64,000 bases of DNA. Origin: Candidatus Sulfopaludibacter sp. SbA3 (GTDB lineage Bacteria > Pseudomonadota > Alphaproteobacteria > Caulobacterales > Hyphomonadaceae). The notes under the pieces are model-generated. The model ran no database searches. It saw only the letters and a program-made list of their open reading frames with translations, and had not been told where the DNA came from. The stretch covers positions 186,001 to 250,000 of the forward strand of contig CAMDAC010000002.1 in assembly GCA_945888325.1 (NCBI GenBank), written 5' to 3'. This document shows, piece by piece, positions 41,499-51,509 of this stretch (positions are counted from its first letter, which is position 1; the number at the start of each line of letters is the position of its first letter). The position numbers and the translations under genes are program-made.

Positions 41499-42479
41499 AT
41501 GCGCGTCACGCCCCCGCCGCCTAACCTGATCTCTGCCCAGTTTGGCCAAACCGTCGCAACCCTGCGCCAGAACGTCACGACAACGGCCGTGGAAGCCACC
41601 ACCGGCCGGTATGCCGACCTCACATCACACCTTTCTGGCCGCATCGGCACAGCAATGCTCAGCCAGAAGGCCGTCGATGACATTGCCTTTCAGCGGGAGC
41701 AGCTCGATCTCCGCGAAAGCCGTCTCGCAGTTGCGCAGCGCAGCATGTCCCTGATCCACGAGCGTGTGTTGGGTATCGACACTGACATGTATGGCGCCCT
41801 GTCGACCGGCAATGAATTGACGCAAAGCCTGGTCGCCCAGGATGCCGAAGCTGCGCTCGGCAACGTATTCAGCAACCTGAACGTACGGTTTGGCGAACGC
41901 TTCCTCTTCGCCGGCGATCAAACGTCCACACAGCCCCTGTCCAGCCCGGATGATCTGCTTGCGGACATTCGGAACCTTGCGAGTACCGCGATTGATTCAG
42001 CTGATTTTGCAGCGTCGCTCGACATATACTTCAATAGCCCAACAGGTGGCTGGCAGACAAACATACTCCAAGGCTCGCCCACATCGTCGGACTCCGATGC
42101 CGTGACCGCCAATGATCCCGCCTTCGTCGAGCTGATCTCCGGCCTTGCGCTGATGGCCCTGTCAGATCCCCAAAACAGCCCCGCCCTCTTCAGGGCAGAT
42201 CCCGATATCGCTCTTTCCGGCGCCCAGCGCTTGAGCAACGGCCTTACCGCGCTGACGAACGTGCGCGCGGATCGCGGGGTGATCGAGGAACAGATCGAAG
42301 CCGAAAAGAAATCACTCGACATCGAAGAAACCATCTTCACGACCGCTCTGAACAGCTTGTCGGCGCGCGATCAGTACGAAGCCGCGTCCACACTCACGCA
42401 ACTCGAAGCAACCCTGGAAGCTTCCTACCTGCTCACGTCGCGGCTTTCGTCCCTGACCCTGCTCAATTTTCTGAGGTAA
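41499..42479 (+). CDS. flgL: flagellar hook-associated protein 3 FlgL-like
   Basis: Flagellin-like N-terminus and C-terminal YEAASTLTQLEATLEASYLLTSRLSSLTLLNFLR, directly after flgK. Confidence 0.92.
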   Translation: MRVTPPPPNLISAQFGQTVATLRQNVTTTAVEATTGRYADLTSHLSGRIGTAMLSQKAVDDIAFQREQLDLRESRLAVAQRSMSLIHERVLGIDTDMYGALSTGNELTQSLVAQDAEAALGNVFSNLNVRFGERFLFAGDQTSTQPLSSPDDLLADIRNLASTAIDSADFAASLDIYFNSPTGGWQTNILQGSPTSSDSDAVTANDPAFVELISGLALMALSDPQNSPALFRADPDIALSGAQRLSNGLTALTNVRADRGVIEEQIEAEKKSLDIEETIFTTALNSLSARDQYEAASTLTQLEATLEASYLLTSRLSSLTLLNFLR

Positions 42480-42483
42480 TCTG

Positions 42484-43593
42484 ATGAAGTGGTCCATCTG
42501 GCTGGTTGCCGCGCTTGGCATGTCGTCCCTTCTCTGGACGCCGCAAGCGCAGGCTCAGTCCCGAATCCGGGATATCGTGGACGTCGAAGGCGTGCGCGAA
42601 AACGACCTCGTCGGTTACGGCATAGTAGTTGGTCTCAACGGTACGGGCGATTCGGTCCGCAATTCACCGTTCACGGAAGATTCGCTGACCCACATGCTGG
42701 AACGCCTCGGCGTCAACGTCCAAGGCGAGGACATCAAGCCGAAGAACGTGGCCGCCGTGCTGGTCACGGCATCCCTGCCTCCATTTGCCCGCAACGGCTC
42801 TAGCATCGATGTGTCGGTCTCCTCGATCGGCGATGCCAGCAGCCTCGAGGGCGGCACGCTGATCATGACCCCGCTCAAGGGCGCCGACAACGAGGTCTAT
42901 GCGGCCGCGCAGGGCAGCATCATCGTCAGCGGTATTGATGTGAAGGCCCAGGCCGCCCGCGAAACGCGCGGCACGCCCACGGGCGGGTCGGTTCCCAATG
43001 GCGCACGCATCGAACGCGAGGTCAATTTCGAGTTCAACCGGCGCGACAGCATCGTGCTCGCCTTGCGCAATCCGGACTTTACCACGGCGGCGCGGATAGA
43101 AGACACCATCAACGCGGAATTCCGCCTTCCCATCGCCTCCATGCTGGATCCGGGTACAGTACAGATTGACCTTCGGGGCATGACGGAATCTCCGGCGCGC
43201 CTGCTTGCCAGTATCGAGAACCTGCCGGTGACGGTCGCCTCCCCTGCCCGCATCGTCATCGACGAAAAGTCGGGCACAATCGTTCTGGGCGAGGACGTGA
43301 CGATCTCGAAAGTGGCCATTGCTCAAGGCAACATCTCGATCCGTGTGACGGAGTATCCGGTCGCCTCGCAGCCCAACCCCTTCTCGGACGGCGAAACCAT
43401 CGTCCTGCCGCGCTCCGACATCCAGGTCACCGAAACCGGCAGCCGGAACATCGCCATACTTCAGCCAAACGTGACGCTGTCTCAGTTGATCGACGGGCTG
43501 AACGCTCTCGGCGTTTCGCCCCAGGAAATGGCCGACATCATCCGCGCGATGAAGACAGCGGGCGCGATCCATGCGGATCTCGTGATCAGGTAA
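42484..43593 (+). CDS. flgI: flagellar P-ring protein FlgI
   Basis: RIRDIVDVEGVRENDLVGYGIVVGLNGTGDSVRNSPFTEDSLTHMLERLGVN. Confidence 0.98.
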   Translation: MKWSIWLVAALGMSSLLWTPQAQAQSRIRDIVDVEGVRENDLVGYGIVVGLNGTGDSVRNSPFTEDSLTHMLERLGVNVQGEDIKPKNVAAVLVTASLPPFARNGSSIDVSVSSIGDASSLEGGTLIMTPLKGADNEVYAAAQGSIIVSGIDVKAQAARETRGTPTGGSVPNGARIEREVNFEFNRRDSIVLALRNPDFTTAARIEDTINAEFRLPIASMLDPGTVQIDLRGMTESPARLLASIENLPVTVASPARIVIDEKSGTIVLGEDVTISKVAIAQGNISIRVTEYPVASQPNPFSDGETIVLPRSDIQVTETGSRNIAILQPNVTLSQLIDGLNALGVSPQEMADIIRAMKTAGAIHADLVIR

Positions 43594-43763
43594 TCTCGCC
43601 GCAGGGGTTCAGACTGCGATTTTGCCAACCGCCCGAAGCCGGCGCCCGTTGTATTGCAGCGCCGCTGTGAGCGCCTTGCTCGCCGTCCGGATTCAGACCG
43701 TCGCCAACATCTCCCCGATGGCCATGACAGTTCGCCATGACGTCCTGGCAGGGTGGGTTGGAC

Positions 43764-45575
43764 TTAGCTGGCTTTCCGTCCAGTGCGGCCCTGGTCGCGG
43801 CCTTCGGCCTGGACCACAGAATTGCCGGAGGCGCTTGTTGAGCCATTGCTGCGACGGGCATCGAGAGAAAACCGGGCGATGAGTTCGGAAACCTGTTGGG
43901 CTTCGCGCGAAAGCGTATGGGTGGCGGCCGAAGTTTCTTCCACCATGGCGGCATTCTGCTGGGTCGAGGCGTCCATCTGGCCAACTGCGGTGTTGATCTC
44001 ACCAAGAGACCCCGCCTGCTGTTTCGAGACAGCGTAAATTTCGCTCACCAGAGTATTGATCTCCGAAACCTTGGCGGAAATCTGTTTGAACGCGTCTCCG
44101 GTCTGTGAAACGAGCTTTACCCCGCTGCTGACCTGGCTTGTGGACGTGCTGATGAGTACCTCGATCTCCTTTGCGGCTTTGGCGGAACGCTGGGCAAGCG
44201 CCCTGACTTCCGTCGCAACAACCGCAAAGCCTCGGCCGGCATCACCGGCACGGGCGGCTTCAACGCCGGCATTCAGCGCCAGCAAGTTTGTCTGAAAGGC
44301 AATCTCGTCAATCACGCTGGTGATGCTCTGGATCTTCTTGGTCGATGAAAAAATGTCTTCCATCGCCTTCACGGCAGAACGTGCCACCTCTGCACCGCCG
44401 TCAGCTTCTTCCAGTGCGCTTTCCACCACCTGCTTTGTCTGACCTGCCTGGTTGGCGGAACCGCGCACAGTCTCGTTCATGCTGCCGATGGCATGCGCTG
44501 TTTCGCCCAGGGTCGCTGCCTGACGCTCTGTTCGTAGGGAAAGATCCTCGGCCGCACTGGCGATTTCACGGACGCCTCTTTCGACCCCCTGCACAACACC
44601 TTGAATGTCCTTCAACAGCGAGCGCAGGGTAGCGACGGTCGTGTTGAAGTTCTGGCGAAGCTCCTCATAGCCGTCCGCAAACCTCTGCTCGATTCTGCAG
44701 GTAAGATCGCCGGCAGACAGCGCGCTCAGCCCATCCGCCAAAGCTTTGACCACGGCTGCCTGCTCTTGGCGAATCCGCTCACTTTCTGCATCTGCAAATT
44801 TCCGCTGCGCGGAAGCCGTTGCTTCAGCGGCGGCTTGAGATTGCCGTGCCAGTTCGAGATCACCGAGCGTTTTCTTGAGGGCGGACGCCTCTCGTTCGAC
44901 TTCAAGGCGGGCCGCGCCTTCTCTCTCTCTCGCTTCCGCAGTCTTGAGGCGCTCGGATTCGAGATCTGCCAGCGTGAGTTTGAGCTTAATTGCCTCTCGC
45001 TCTATTTCAGCGTGGGCTTGTTGTGCGTCGCGATGCCTCTGATCGGCCATCGATGCATAGACCTGCACCGAGCGCACGACGATGCAAAGCCCGATTGCCT
45101 CAATGACGAGGATGATTGCGTGCATCGCAAGGCGGCCGAGGCTCGTCCCACCCGGATAGATGAAATCCGAGGCGGCAAAGTTGAGTACGATGTGATGAAC
45201 CGCAACGAAAGCAGCAGCAAAGATGATGACGCTGATCTTCCGGAAACCGCTCAGCAATGCCAGCGCGGCGAAGAAGTACATATGCGCATCAATCTGCCAC
45301 GGATGGCCACTCAGTGCCAGGACGATCACGGAGGCTTGCGCCATGATTGTCACGCCCATGACGACCGAGCCGACCTGGCCCTGGATCACGTATCGCGCGA
45401 TCACCGAAATCAGGGCGATCCCCAGCGATCCGCTGGCGAGCAGCAACACGGGAGCGCCTGAAAGGAGAGCGGCGCCCGCAGCGATCGGTACATGAAGGAA
45501 TGAATAGAGAAGGAAAAGCGTCGTAGTCGAAGAGGTTTTCAACACGCTGAACAACGTCAACTCCCCATGCACCAT
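43764..45575 (-). CDS. methyl-accepting chemotaxis protein with polytopic N-terminal sensor
   Basis: Several hydrophobic segments over about 180 aa, coiled coil, then MA domain [40 protein letters not shown]. Confidence 0.93.
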   Translation of the reverse strand: MVHGELTLFSVLKTSSTTTLFLLYSFLHVPIAAGAALLSGAPVLLLASGSLGIALISVIARYVIQGQVGSVVMGVTIMAQASVIVLALSGHPWQIDAHMYFFAALALLSGFRKISVIIFAAAFVAVHHIVLNFAASDFIYPGGTSLGRLAMHAIILVIEAIGLCIVVRSVQVYASMADQRHRDAQQAHAEIEREAIKLKLTLADLESERLKTAEAREREGAARLEVEREASALKKTLGDLELARQSQAAAEATASAQRKFADAESERIRQEQAAVVKALADGLSALSAGDLTCRIEQRFADGYEELRQNFNTTVATLRSLLKDIQGVVQGVERGVREIASAAEDLSLRTERQAATLGETAHAIGSMNETVRGSANQAGQTKQVVESALEEADGGAEVARSAVKAMEDIFSSTKKIQSITSVIDEIAFQTNLLALNAGVEAARAGDAGRGFAVVATEVRALAQRSAKAAKEIEVLISTSTSQVSSGVKLVSQTGDAFKQISAKVSEINTLVSEIYAVSKQQAGSLGEINTAVGQMDASTQQNAAMVEETSAATHTLSREAQQVSELIARFSLDARRSNGSTSASGNSVVQAEGRDQGRTGRKAS

Positions 45576-45883
45576 GTGTTTGGCAAGAAACCGGATTCCA
45601 GAATTGCTCTGGCTAGAAAAAACTCTGCGGCGATACAGGCCAAAATGGCGACGACGGCCACCAGCACCCGCAGGAACTTGAACTGAACTGAACGGATATT
45701 CTCAGCCTCTGCAGTGCCCAGCCTGGAACAATCCATTCTCAGCCCACCTCAAGTGCCGCCCGCTGAAGAGACTATCCAGCAGAACACTTGCAATCGAATT
45801 AAGCCTTGTTGAGTTTAGTCAAACGCCTGAGAATCTGAGTCGTCCCGCGCGAACACGTCAGGCTATCCAGCGCTGTTCATCTG

Positions 45884-46993
45884 CTAACCGGGGAGCGGAA
45901 CGCTTGCCTCGTCATTCTTGTCCGTCGCGCGGATCATCGTGATGACACCGCGGCGGCTGAGGTCCATCAGCGTCGTCAGGAACTCGCGCTGCAGGGTCTC
46001 CACCTGATCGGCGCTGAACGCCGGCATGTCCTTGAACTCTTCGCGCATCGAATCGGCCATGCGGGAGGAGATATTGCTCAGCAGGAATTCAAGTATCGGC
46101 GGATAGGTGTCCCGAAGACTGGCGAGCAACTTGACCATGACCGCATTGTCGATCTGACGGAACACCACGGTCACTGCGTTGCGCGGCAGGATCTCCGGCA
46201 GCGCATCGATCGTGAACAAGCCCTTCTCGATGATCGGTAGCTTGGCTTCATGAGACGTGCGCAGGAAGTCGATCAGGTTGTTGCGCTTCTGCGCCGGAAT
46301 CAGGCTCAGCACTTCACCTATCACGCCGAGATGGTCGTCGTTGTTCTCCGAGACGTCCTGATCCTTGTTGAGAAACTCGATCTCGATCATGCGCTCGACG
46401 GCAGGTTCGATGCTCGGATCAATCTTTGGCGCTTCGACCATGTATCCGAGCGTCGGGCTGACCTTTTCATCCGGCAGAAGGCACAGAATGCTCGAGACCA
46501 TGCCGGTATTCAGCTTACGGAGAACCAGGGCGATGATGTTCGGAGTCATTGAGCCCAGATACTCGGCGATCTCGGGCGCCTCCCTCTGCGCAAGACGTGT
46601 CCAGACATCCGCTGTTTCCAGGAAGGACAGGTCCATTTCGACGGGCGCAGAGCCGAACAGCGCGTTCATCCGGCCGGGATCCAGCACGCCGGACATGACT
46701 TCCCGCGCCTTCTCCGGACCACCGCGCAACGACCCGGAACTCTGCCGCAACTGGGTGAGGAAATCGATCACGATCTCGACCAGTTCTTCCCTCGCCAGGG
46801 TCGAGATGTTCTCGATCGCGGTCACCACCTTTGCAAGCGCCGCATCGTCAAGCTTCTGCACAATCGGCTTGGCCGCAGTCTCGCCAAGCAGCGTGATGAT
46901 CACCGCCGCGCGCTGTGAGGCAGATATGTTGGATTTTCGGCCCGCCTTCCCCGGCGCTGCCTCGCCACGATCGCGCTTGGTCGGCGTATTCAT
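45884..46993 (-). CDS. fliG: flagellar motor switch protein FliG
   Basis: AAVIITLLGETAAKPIVQKLDDAALAKVV..VMVKLLASLRDTYPPILEFLLSNISSRMADSMREEF. Confidence 0.96.
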   Translation of the reverse strand: MNTPTKRDRGEAAPGKAGRKSNISASQRAAVIITLLGETAAKPIVQKLDDAALAKVVTAIENISTLAREELVEIVIDFLTQLRQSSGSLRGGPEKAREVMSGVLDPGRMNALFGSAPVEMDLSFLETADVWTRLAQREAPEIAEYLGSMTPNIIALVLRKLNTGMVSSILCLLPDEKVSPTLGYMVEAPKIDPSIEPAVERMIEIEFLNKDQDVSENNDDHLGVIGEVLSLIPAQKRNNLIDFLRTSHEAKLPIIEKGLFTIDALPEILPRNAVTVVFRQIDNAVMVKLLASLRDTYPPILEFLLSNISSRMADSMREEFKDMPAFSADQVETLQREFLTTLMDLSRRGVITMIRATDKNDEASVPLPG

Positions 46994-47760
46994 GATCCAT
47001 AACCTCTGAGCACAGCTTCAGTAATCTTCAGCCAGCCATCTGCCAGTACGAAAAAGCCCAGCTTGAACGGCAGCGACACGACAGTCGGCGGCACCATCAT
47101 CATGCCGACGGCCATCAGTACCGAAGCCACCACCAGGTCGATCACCATAAAGGGCAGGAAGATAACGAAACCTATCTGAAACGCATGCTTGATTTCGCTC
47201 AGCATGAAGGCGGTCGAAAGCAGCGAGAAGGACGGCGCCTCGCCTTCGACCAGCGGCCGGTTGACCGCGTCAGCCAGCGTCATCAACGCTTCGGGATCCG
47301 TCCGCCTCTTCATGAACTCGCGGAACGGGTCCGTGGTCAGTTTCCAGGCCTGTTGCTCGTCCAGCACACCGTTCATATAAGGCGTGATGCCGTTTTCCCA
47401 GGCCGACATGAAGACCGGCTCCATCACGAAAAAGGTCAGGAACATGGCCAGCGCCATGATCATCATGTTGGGCGGCGCCTGCTGCACACCGATCGCCTGA
47501 CGCATGAACGAGAAGACGATAACCATGAAAGGCAGGCAGGTGACCATCATGGCGATGCCCGGCACAAGGCTGAGCACAGACACCAGAAGCAGCAACTGGA
47601 TGACCGAGCTGCTGAGCTGGCCATCGCCGTTCGGATTGATCAAGCCTTCGAGGGCCGGAATTTGTCCGGGTACGGCTTGTTGAGCCTGTGCTGCGCCAGC
47701 GAACAAGACCGCCAGCACCATCAGGAAAACAAACCGAAGAAGTACACCCATGCTAGGCAT
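46990..47760 (-). CDS. fliP: flagellar export protein FliP
   Basis: LLVSVLSLVPGIAMMVTCLPFMVIVFSFMRQAIGVQQAPPNMMIMALAMFLTFFVMEPVF. Confidence 0.97.
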   Translation of the reverse strand: MPSMGVLLRFVFLMVLAVLFAGAAQAQQAVPGQIPALEGLINPNGDGQLSSSVIQLLLLVSVLSLVPGIAMMVTCLPFMVIVFSFMRQAIGVQQAPPNMMIMALAMFLTFFVMEPVFMSAWENGITPYMNGVLDEQQAWKLTTDPFREFMKRRTDPEALMTLADAVNRPLVEGEAPSFSLLSTAFMLSEIKHAFQIGFVIFLPFMVIDLVVASVLMAVGMMMVPPTVVSLPFKLGFFVLADGWLKITEAVLRGYGS

Positions 47761-48076
47761 TTTCGTCCTGGGCGCGTTCGATGATCTCGATGATCTTCAC
47801 AGCGATCTGGCCGTCGCCGGTCTCAACAAGCTCGCCGCGTGCAATCAGGCGATTGTCGATGCTCAGCTCTACCGGATCATCAATGCGCGACGAAAGCGGC
47901 ACGATCGACTCCGGCTGAAGCTCAAGAATTTCTGCCACGCTGAGCCGTTTCTGGCCGATCGAAACCGTCACGGTGACCGGCACGCTATAGATCGAGCGGC
48001 GGAACGCGTTGCGTCCGGAAGCATCCCGGCGGTCGTCATCGGCGGCGATGGCAGGTGCTGTGTCGGGAAGAGCCAT
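47753..48076 (-). CDS. fliN: flagellar motor switch protein FliN
   Basis: SIYSVPVTVTVSIGQKRLSVAEILELQPESIVPLSSRIDDPVELSIDNRLIARGELVETGDGQIAVKIIEII. Confidence 0.94.
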   Translation of the reverse strand: MALPDTAPAIAADDDRRDASGRNAFRRSIYSVPVTVTVSIGQKRLSVAEILELQPESIVPLSSRIDDPVELSIDNRLIARGELVETGDGQIAVKIIEIIERAQDENA

Positions 48077-48080
48077 TCCT

Positions 48081-48698
48081 CTACTCCTTGGTCATGGGTT
48101 GGGTTGAATTCAGCTGCGCAAGGCAAGCTTGCAGCAGGCCGTCAAAATCGAACGTCAGCCCGCCTGTCTGCCACGAGACGTCGATTCGTCCCTGCCCCGG
48201 GGCCGAGGCAGGCAGGATGGTGCAGCGATGGGCGAGCGAACTGTTGCGCTCCACCATGTCCCTGAGATCCGAGGCGAGGGACTCCTCCGCGTGTATCTCG
48301 ACCACGGCGGCCGAGGCCGGAACGAGCGAAGGCAAGTGACGGCCGATCTCCTCCGCAAGAAACGCTTTCGACAGCAGCGGAAACAGTTTCGCCGCCATGG
48401 AACGGATGTTTTCGACCGCCTGCGCCCGTGCGTCGCGCTCAATTTTTTCGAGTCTGCCGGTCACGGCTGCGAGCGACGCCTCAAGCGCGGTCAGGTCAAG
48501 CTGCGCCGGCGGCGGCGGCTGAAACGGAACCTCAATCAGGGGCGCCTCGTCGTTGAATGTATCGCCCGCGGACTGATCGGCTGCGCCGAATACGACGCCA
48601 GTTTCTGCGTCGTCGAAGGAACGCCGCCAGTCGGTCGGCGGAAGCAACGCCCCCTTGTCGTCAAACCGGGGCAAGCCTGAAAGCAAGGGCCTACTCAT
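48081..48698 (-). CDS. FliH-like flagellar export regulator
   Basis: Position between fliF and fliN; C-terminal helical/ferredoxin-like region; weak primary signature. Confidence 0.65.
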   Translation of the reverse strand: MSRPLLSGLPRFDDKGALLPPTDWRRSFDDAETGVVFGAADQSAGDTFNDEAPLIEVPFQPPPPAQLDLTALEASLAAVTGRLEKIERDARAQAVENIRSMAAKLFPLLSKAFLAEEIGRHLPSLVPASAAVVEIHAEESLASDLRDMVERNSSLAHRCTILPASAPGQGRIDVSWQTGGLTFDFDGLLQACLAQLNSTQPMTKE

Positions 48699-50220
48699 TG
48701 ACGGCAATCTTCTGATCTTCGTTCAGCCATTGCTGGAGCAGGGCTGCGGTTTCTTCCTCACGCTCCCGCGCGTAGTCCTTCAGATAGTTGAGCGGGTCGG
48801 ATTCCGATGCGCCGCCTGCGACTGCTGGAACTGCGCCAGGCGCCGCCGTACCATCCAGCGCCACGTCCGCCTTCTTCGGCGAGAGCATCGGCCGGACAAC
48901 ACCAAAGGCGAGTACGATCACGACGAGACCGAGCAGCAAGGCCTGCAGGCCGGACCAGAGATAGCGATCCAGCAATTGCTGCATCATGCCCGGAGCCGCG
49001 ACCAGGTCATCCGCTGTCACTTGCTGGAAGGGCATCAGCTCGACCGAGATGGAATCGCCGCGCTCCATGTTCAGACCCGCGCCGGATGTGACCAGCGATT
49101 GCACGTCGGCGAGGACTTTATCGCGAATAGTCGCCGCATCCGCAGCTGCCGGATCCAGACCCAGCGACTGCTCGTTGAGCAGAACCGCGATGGAGATTCG
49201 CTCGATCTGCCCCGGCAGTTTCTCGATTTCTGTGCGGGTCTCGTTGATTTCGTAGGCGATGTTTTCAGACGAGTTCTTGGAAGCGTTCGTACTGCCGCCG
49301 GCGGCAGCCCCCTCACCTTCCTGAGGAAGGTTGCTGGCCACCGTCAACGCGCCGCCGCCGCCACTGCCGGACTCGCTCATGTCACTTGTCGTTCGGCTAC
49401 GGATGACTTTCGATTGCGGGTCGAATGCCACGGTCGACACCCGCTGGCGTTCGCGGCTGACATCAACCGAAACGGACACGCGCGCATTCCCGGCGCCGAC
49501 GCGGGCTTCCAGCAGGCTGGTGATCTTCTGCTCCAGCGCGCTTGCCTGGTCTTCCGCTGCAGGACCCGCCTCGGCCGTTTCGTCCGAATTCGGACCAGCC
49601 AGGATGCCCTTGGTGGGATCGATGACGGCCACGTCTTCCGGCTTCAGACCGGAAACAGCCAGCGCGACGAGATACTGGATCGCCTCAGCCTGCCCCTTGG
49701 ACAGGGAATGCGTCGTTGTCAGCGTCACGGAGGCCGTCTGGGCCGGCTGCGAGCGCGCAAAGCCGGACCGCAGGCTTGCGCCGATATGCACGCGCGCCGC
49801 CGAGATGCCGGGAATCGCGAGGATGGTCCGCGTCAGCTCGCCTTCCTTCGCACGCCAGTACGAGGCGTTGTACATCTCGGACGTGACCGAGAAGCCATTC
49901 ACCTCATCGAGCAGTTCATACCCCTGCACCGACTGGCGCGGCAGGCCTTCCTTGGCGAGCGCAAAGCGCACCGAGTCGCGCTGGCCTTCCGGAATGAAGA
50001 TCGCGCCGCCCTGAATCTCGTATTCGACACCGCTTTGGTCGAGTTCCTCGATGATCTCGCCGGCATATTGCGGCTCGAGGCCGGAATACAGCAACGCCAT
50101 GGGTTCCTTGGTCGCGCCCTGCACCATGAAGCTCATGGCAAACACAATCCCCAGCACCGCAGCCCCAAGCAGGAGCTGACGCGACAAGGGCAAGGCTCTT
50201 AGCGTCTCGATAAACTTCAT
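48691..50220 (-). CDS. fliF: flagellar MS-ring protein FliF
   Basis: TKEPMALLYSGLEPQYAGEIIEELDQSGVEYEIQGGAIFIPEGQRDSVRFALAKEGLPRQ. Confidence 0.97.
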   Translation of the reverse strand: MKFIETLRALPLSRQLLLGAAVLGIVFAMSFMVQGATKEPMALLYSGLEPQYAGEIIEELDQSGVEYEIQGGAIFIPEGQRDSVRFALAKEGLPRQSVQGYELLDEVNGFSVTSEMYNASYWRAKEGELTRTILAIPGISAARVHIGASLRSGFARSQPAQTASVTLTTTHSLSKGQAEAIQYLVALAVSGLKPEDVAVIDPTKGILAGPNSDETAEAGPAAEDQASALEQKITSLLEARVGAGNARVSVSVDVSRERQRVSTVAFDPQSKVIRSRTTSDMSESGSGGGGALTVASNLPQEGEGAAAGGSTNASKNSSENIAYEINETRTEIEKLPGQIERISIAVLLNEQSLGLDPAAADAATIRDKVLADVQSLVTSGAGLNMERGDSISVELMPFQQVTADDLVAAPGMMQQLLDRYLWSGLQALLLGLVVIVLAFGVVRPMLSPKKADVALDGTAAPGAVPAVAGGASESDPLNYLKDYAREREEETAALLQQWLNEDQKIAVNE

Positions 50221-50250
50221 GAACAAATGGCCCCATTCGGGTCTGATTCT

Positions 50251-50273
50251 GGTCTAATGATTAAAATTAGACC
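50251..50273. repeat. perfect 8-bp inverted repeat in the fliF/fliL divergent promoter region
   Basis: GGTCTAAT-GATTAAA-ATTAGACC, with another GGTCTAA copy at 50306-50312. Confidence 0.9.
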
Positions 50274-50347
50274 CCAAATCGTTAAGGTTATCTTTACCCC
50301 GGATTGGTCTAACCGGCCTTGCGCTAGGTGATGGAACCGGGGATCCA

Positions 50348-50875
50348 ATGGCCAAGAAGCCGGAAAAGAAGGTGGAAAAGAAGCAAGACGGCGATCCGGC
50401 AGCCGCAGCGGCCAAGCCCGCCGGAGGCATGATCGGCCTGATTATCCTCGGCGCAGCCGCCCTCGGCAGCTCCTTCGGCATCGTTTACTTTCTGACACCC
50501 CCTCCTGCCGTGCCCACCGAAGCCTGCGCGCCGGCTGAACAAGATGCCGCAGTCGTGGAGCCGGCCATCAAGGCCGATCAGACGTACGTCCAGATGCAGG
50601 AAATCCTGATCACGGTCGGCAGCGCCCCGGCCACCCGGTACCTCAAGATGAACGTCTCGGTGATCACAGAAACAGGCAATGTCGAAGCGGTCCAGGCCGC
50701 CGAGCCTGTCTTGGTCGATGCCTTCAACACCTACCTGCGCTCCCTGGAGATGAAGGATTTTGAAGACCCCGGCTTCTACCCCCGCATGCGCGAGCAGCTC
50801 GCCCGCCGGTCGGAGCTTGTGCTCGGCAGCGGAGTCTCCGATGGTGTCCTCATCACCGAGTTTCTCCTGAGGTAA
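50348..50875 (+). CDS. fliL: flagellar basal body-associated protein FliL
   Basis: N-terminal Lys-rich segment, TM, then VQMQEILITVGSAPATRYLKMNVSVITETGN..; divergent from fliF. Confidence 0.85.
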   Translation: MAKKPEKKVEKKQDGDPAAAAAKPAGGMIGLIILGAAALGSSFGIVYFLTPPPAVPTEACAPAEQDAAVVEPAIKADQTYVQMQEILITVGSAPATRYLKMNVSVITETGNVEAVQAAEPVLVDAFNTYLRSLEMKDFEDPGFYPRMREQLARRSELVLGSGVSDGVLITEFLLR

Positions 50876-51366
50876 TGGAAATGGCTATCCAGCCCACGGA
50901 CATTGCGATCTTCCTGGTCTCCTTTGCGGCCTGCATCTACTGTTTCGTGCTGAGCAAGCGCCTCAAGGCGCTGCAGAACACCAAGGATGGCCTCGGCGCC
51001 ACGATTACAGCCCTGTCGACGTCCATCGCCCAGATGAGCTCGACCACCCAGGACACCCGCGTCCGCGTCGAATCGATGGCGACCCGCCTCGCCCACCTGA
51101 TATCGGAGGCCGACAAGACCTGCCGGAAACTGGAAGAGACCATCGCCTCGGTTGATAGCGCCAAGGCCAGCGCCACGGACGAAGTGCACACTGCGCAGAT
51201 GGACCTCTATGTCATGATGCGCACCGTGCTCGACCAGTCCAAGGAACGCGTCGCCGAGATGACCGGCATCATGCGCCAGATGCGCGCGATGTCCGATGAA
51301 GCGTCGGCATCGCTAGACACCGCCAGCGGCGGGCTCGGGCTCCTGACGCGCTCCCGCTCGTCCTGA
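50875..51366 (+). CDS. flagellar-locus membrane-anchored coiled-coil protein (DUF6468-like)
   Basis: N-terminal TM IAIFLVSFAACIYCFVLSKRLKAL then coiled coil; 1-nt overlap with fliL. Confidence 0.6.
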   Translation: MEMAIQPTDIAIFLVSFAACIYCFVLSKRLKALQNTKDGLGATITALSTSIAQMSSTTQDTRVRVESMATRLAHLISEADKTCRKLEETIASVDSAKASATDEVHTAQMDLYVMMRTVLDQSKERVAEMTGIMRQMRAMSDEASASLDTASGGLGLLTRSRSS

Positions 51367-51509
51367 GAGGGCGCTTGCGGGCAAAGGTTAGCAGAAGCCG
51401 CCCGAAAATTTACGAATAATTAGCCCGAACCGTGAAATCTTTCGGAAAGGTTTGCGTCCGGATTTTCCGTCCGCAGGCCTGACCCTCCGAAGGCTGCGAA
51501 GAAATCCCC

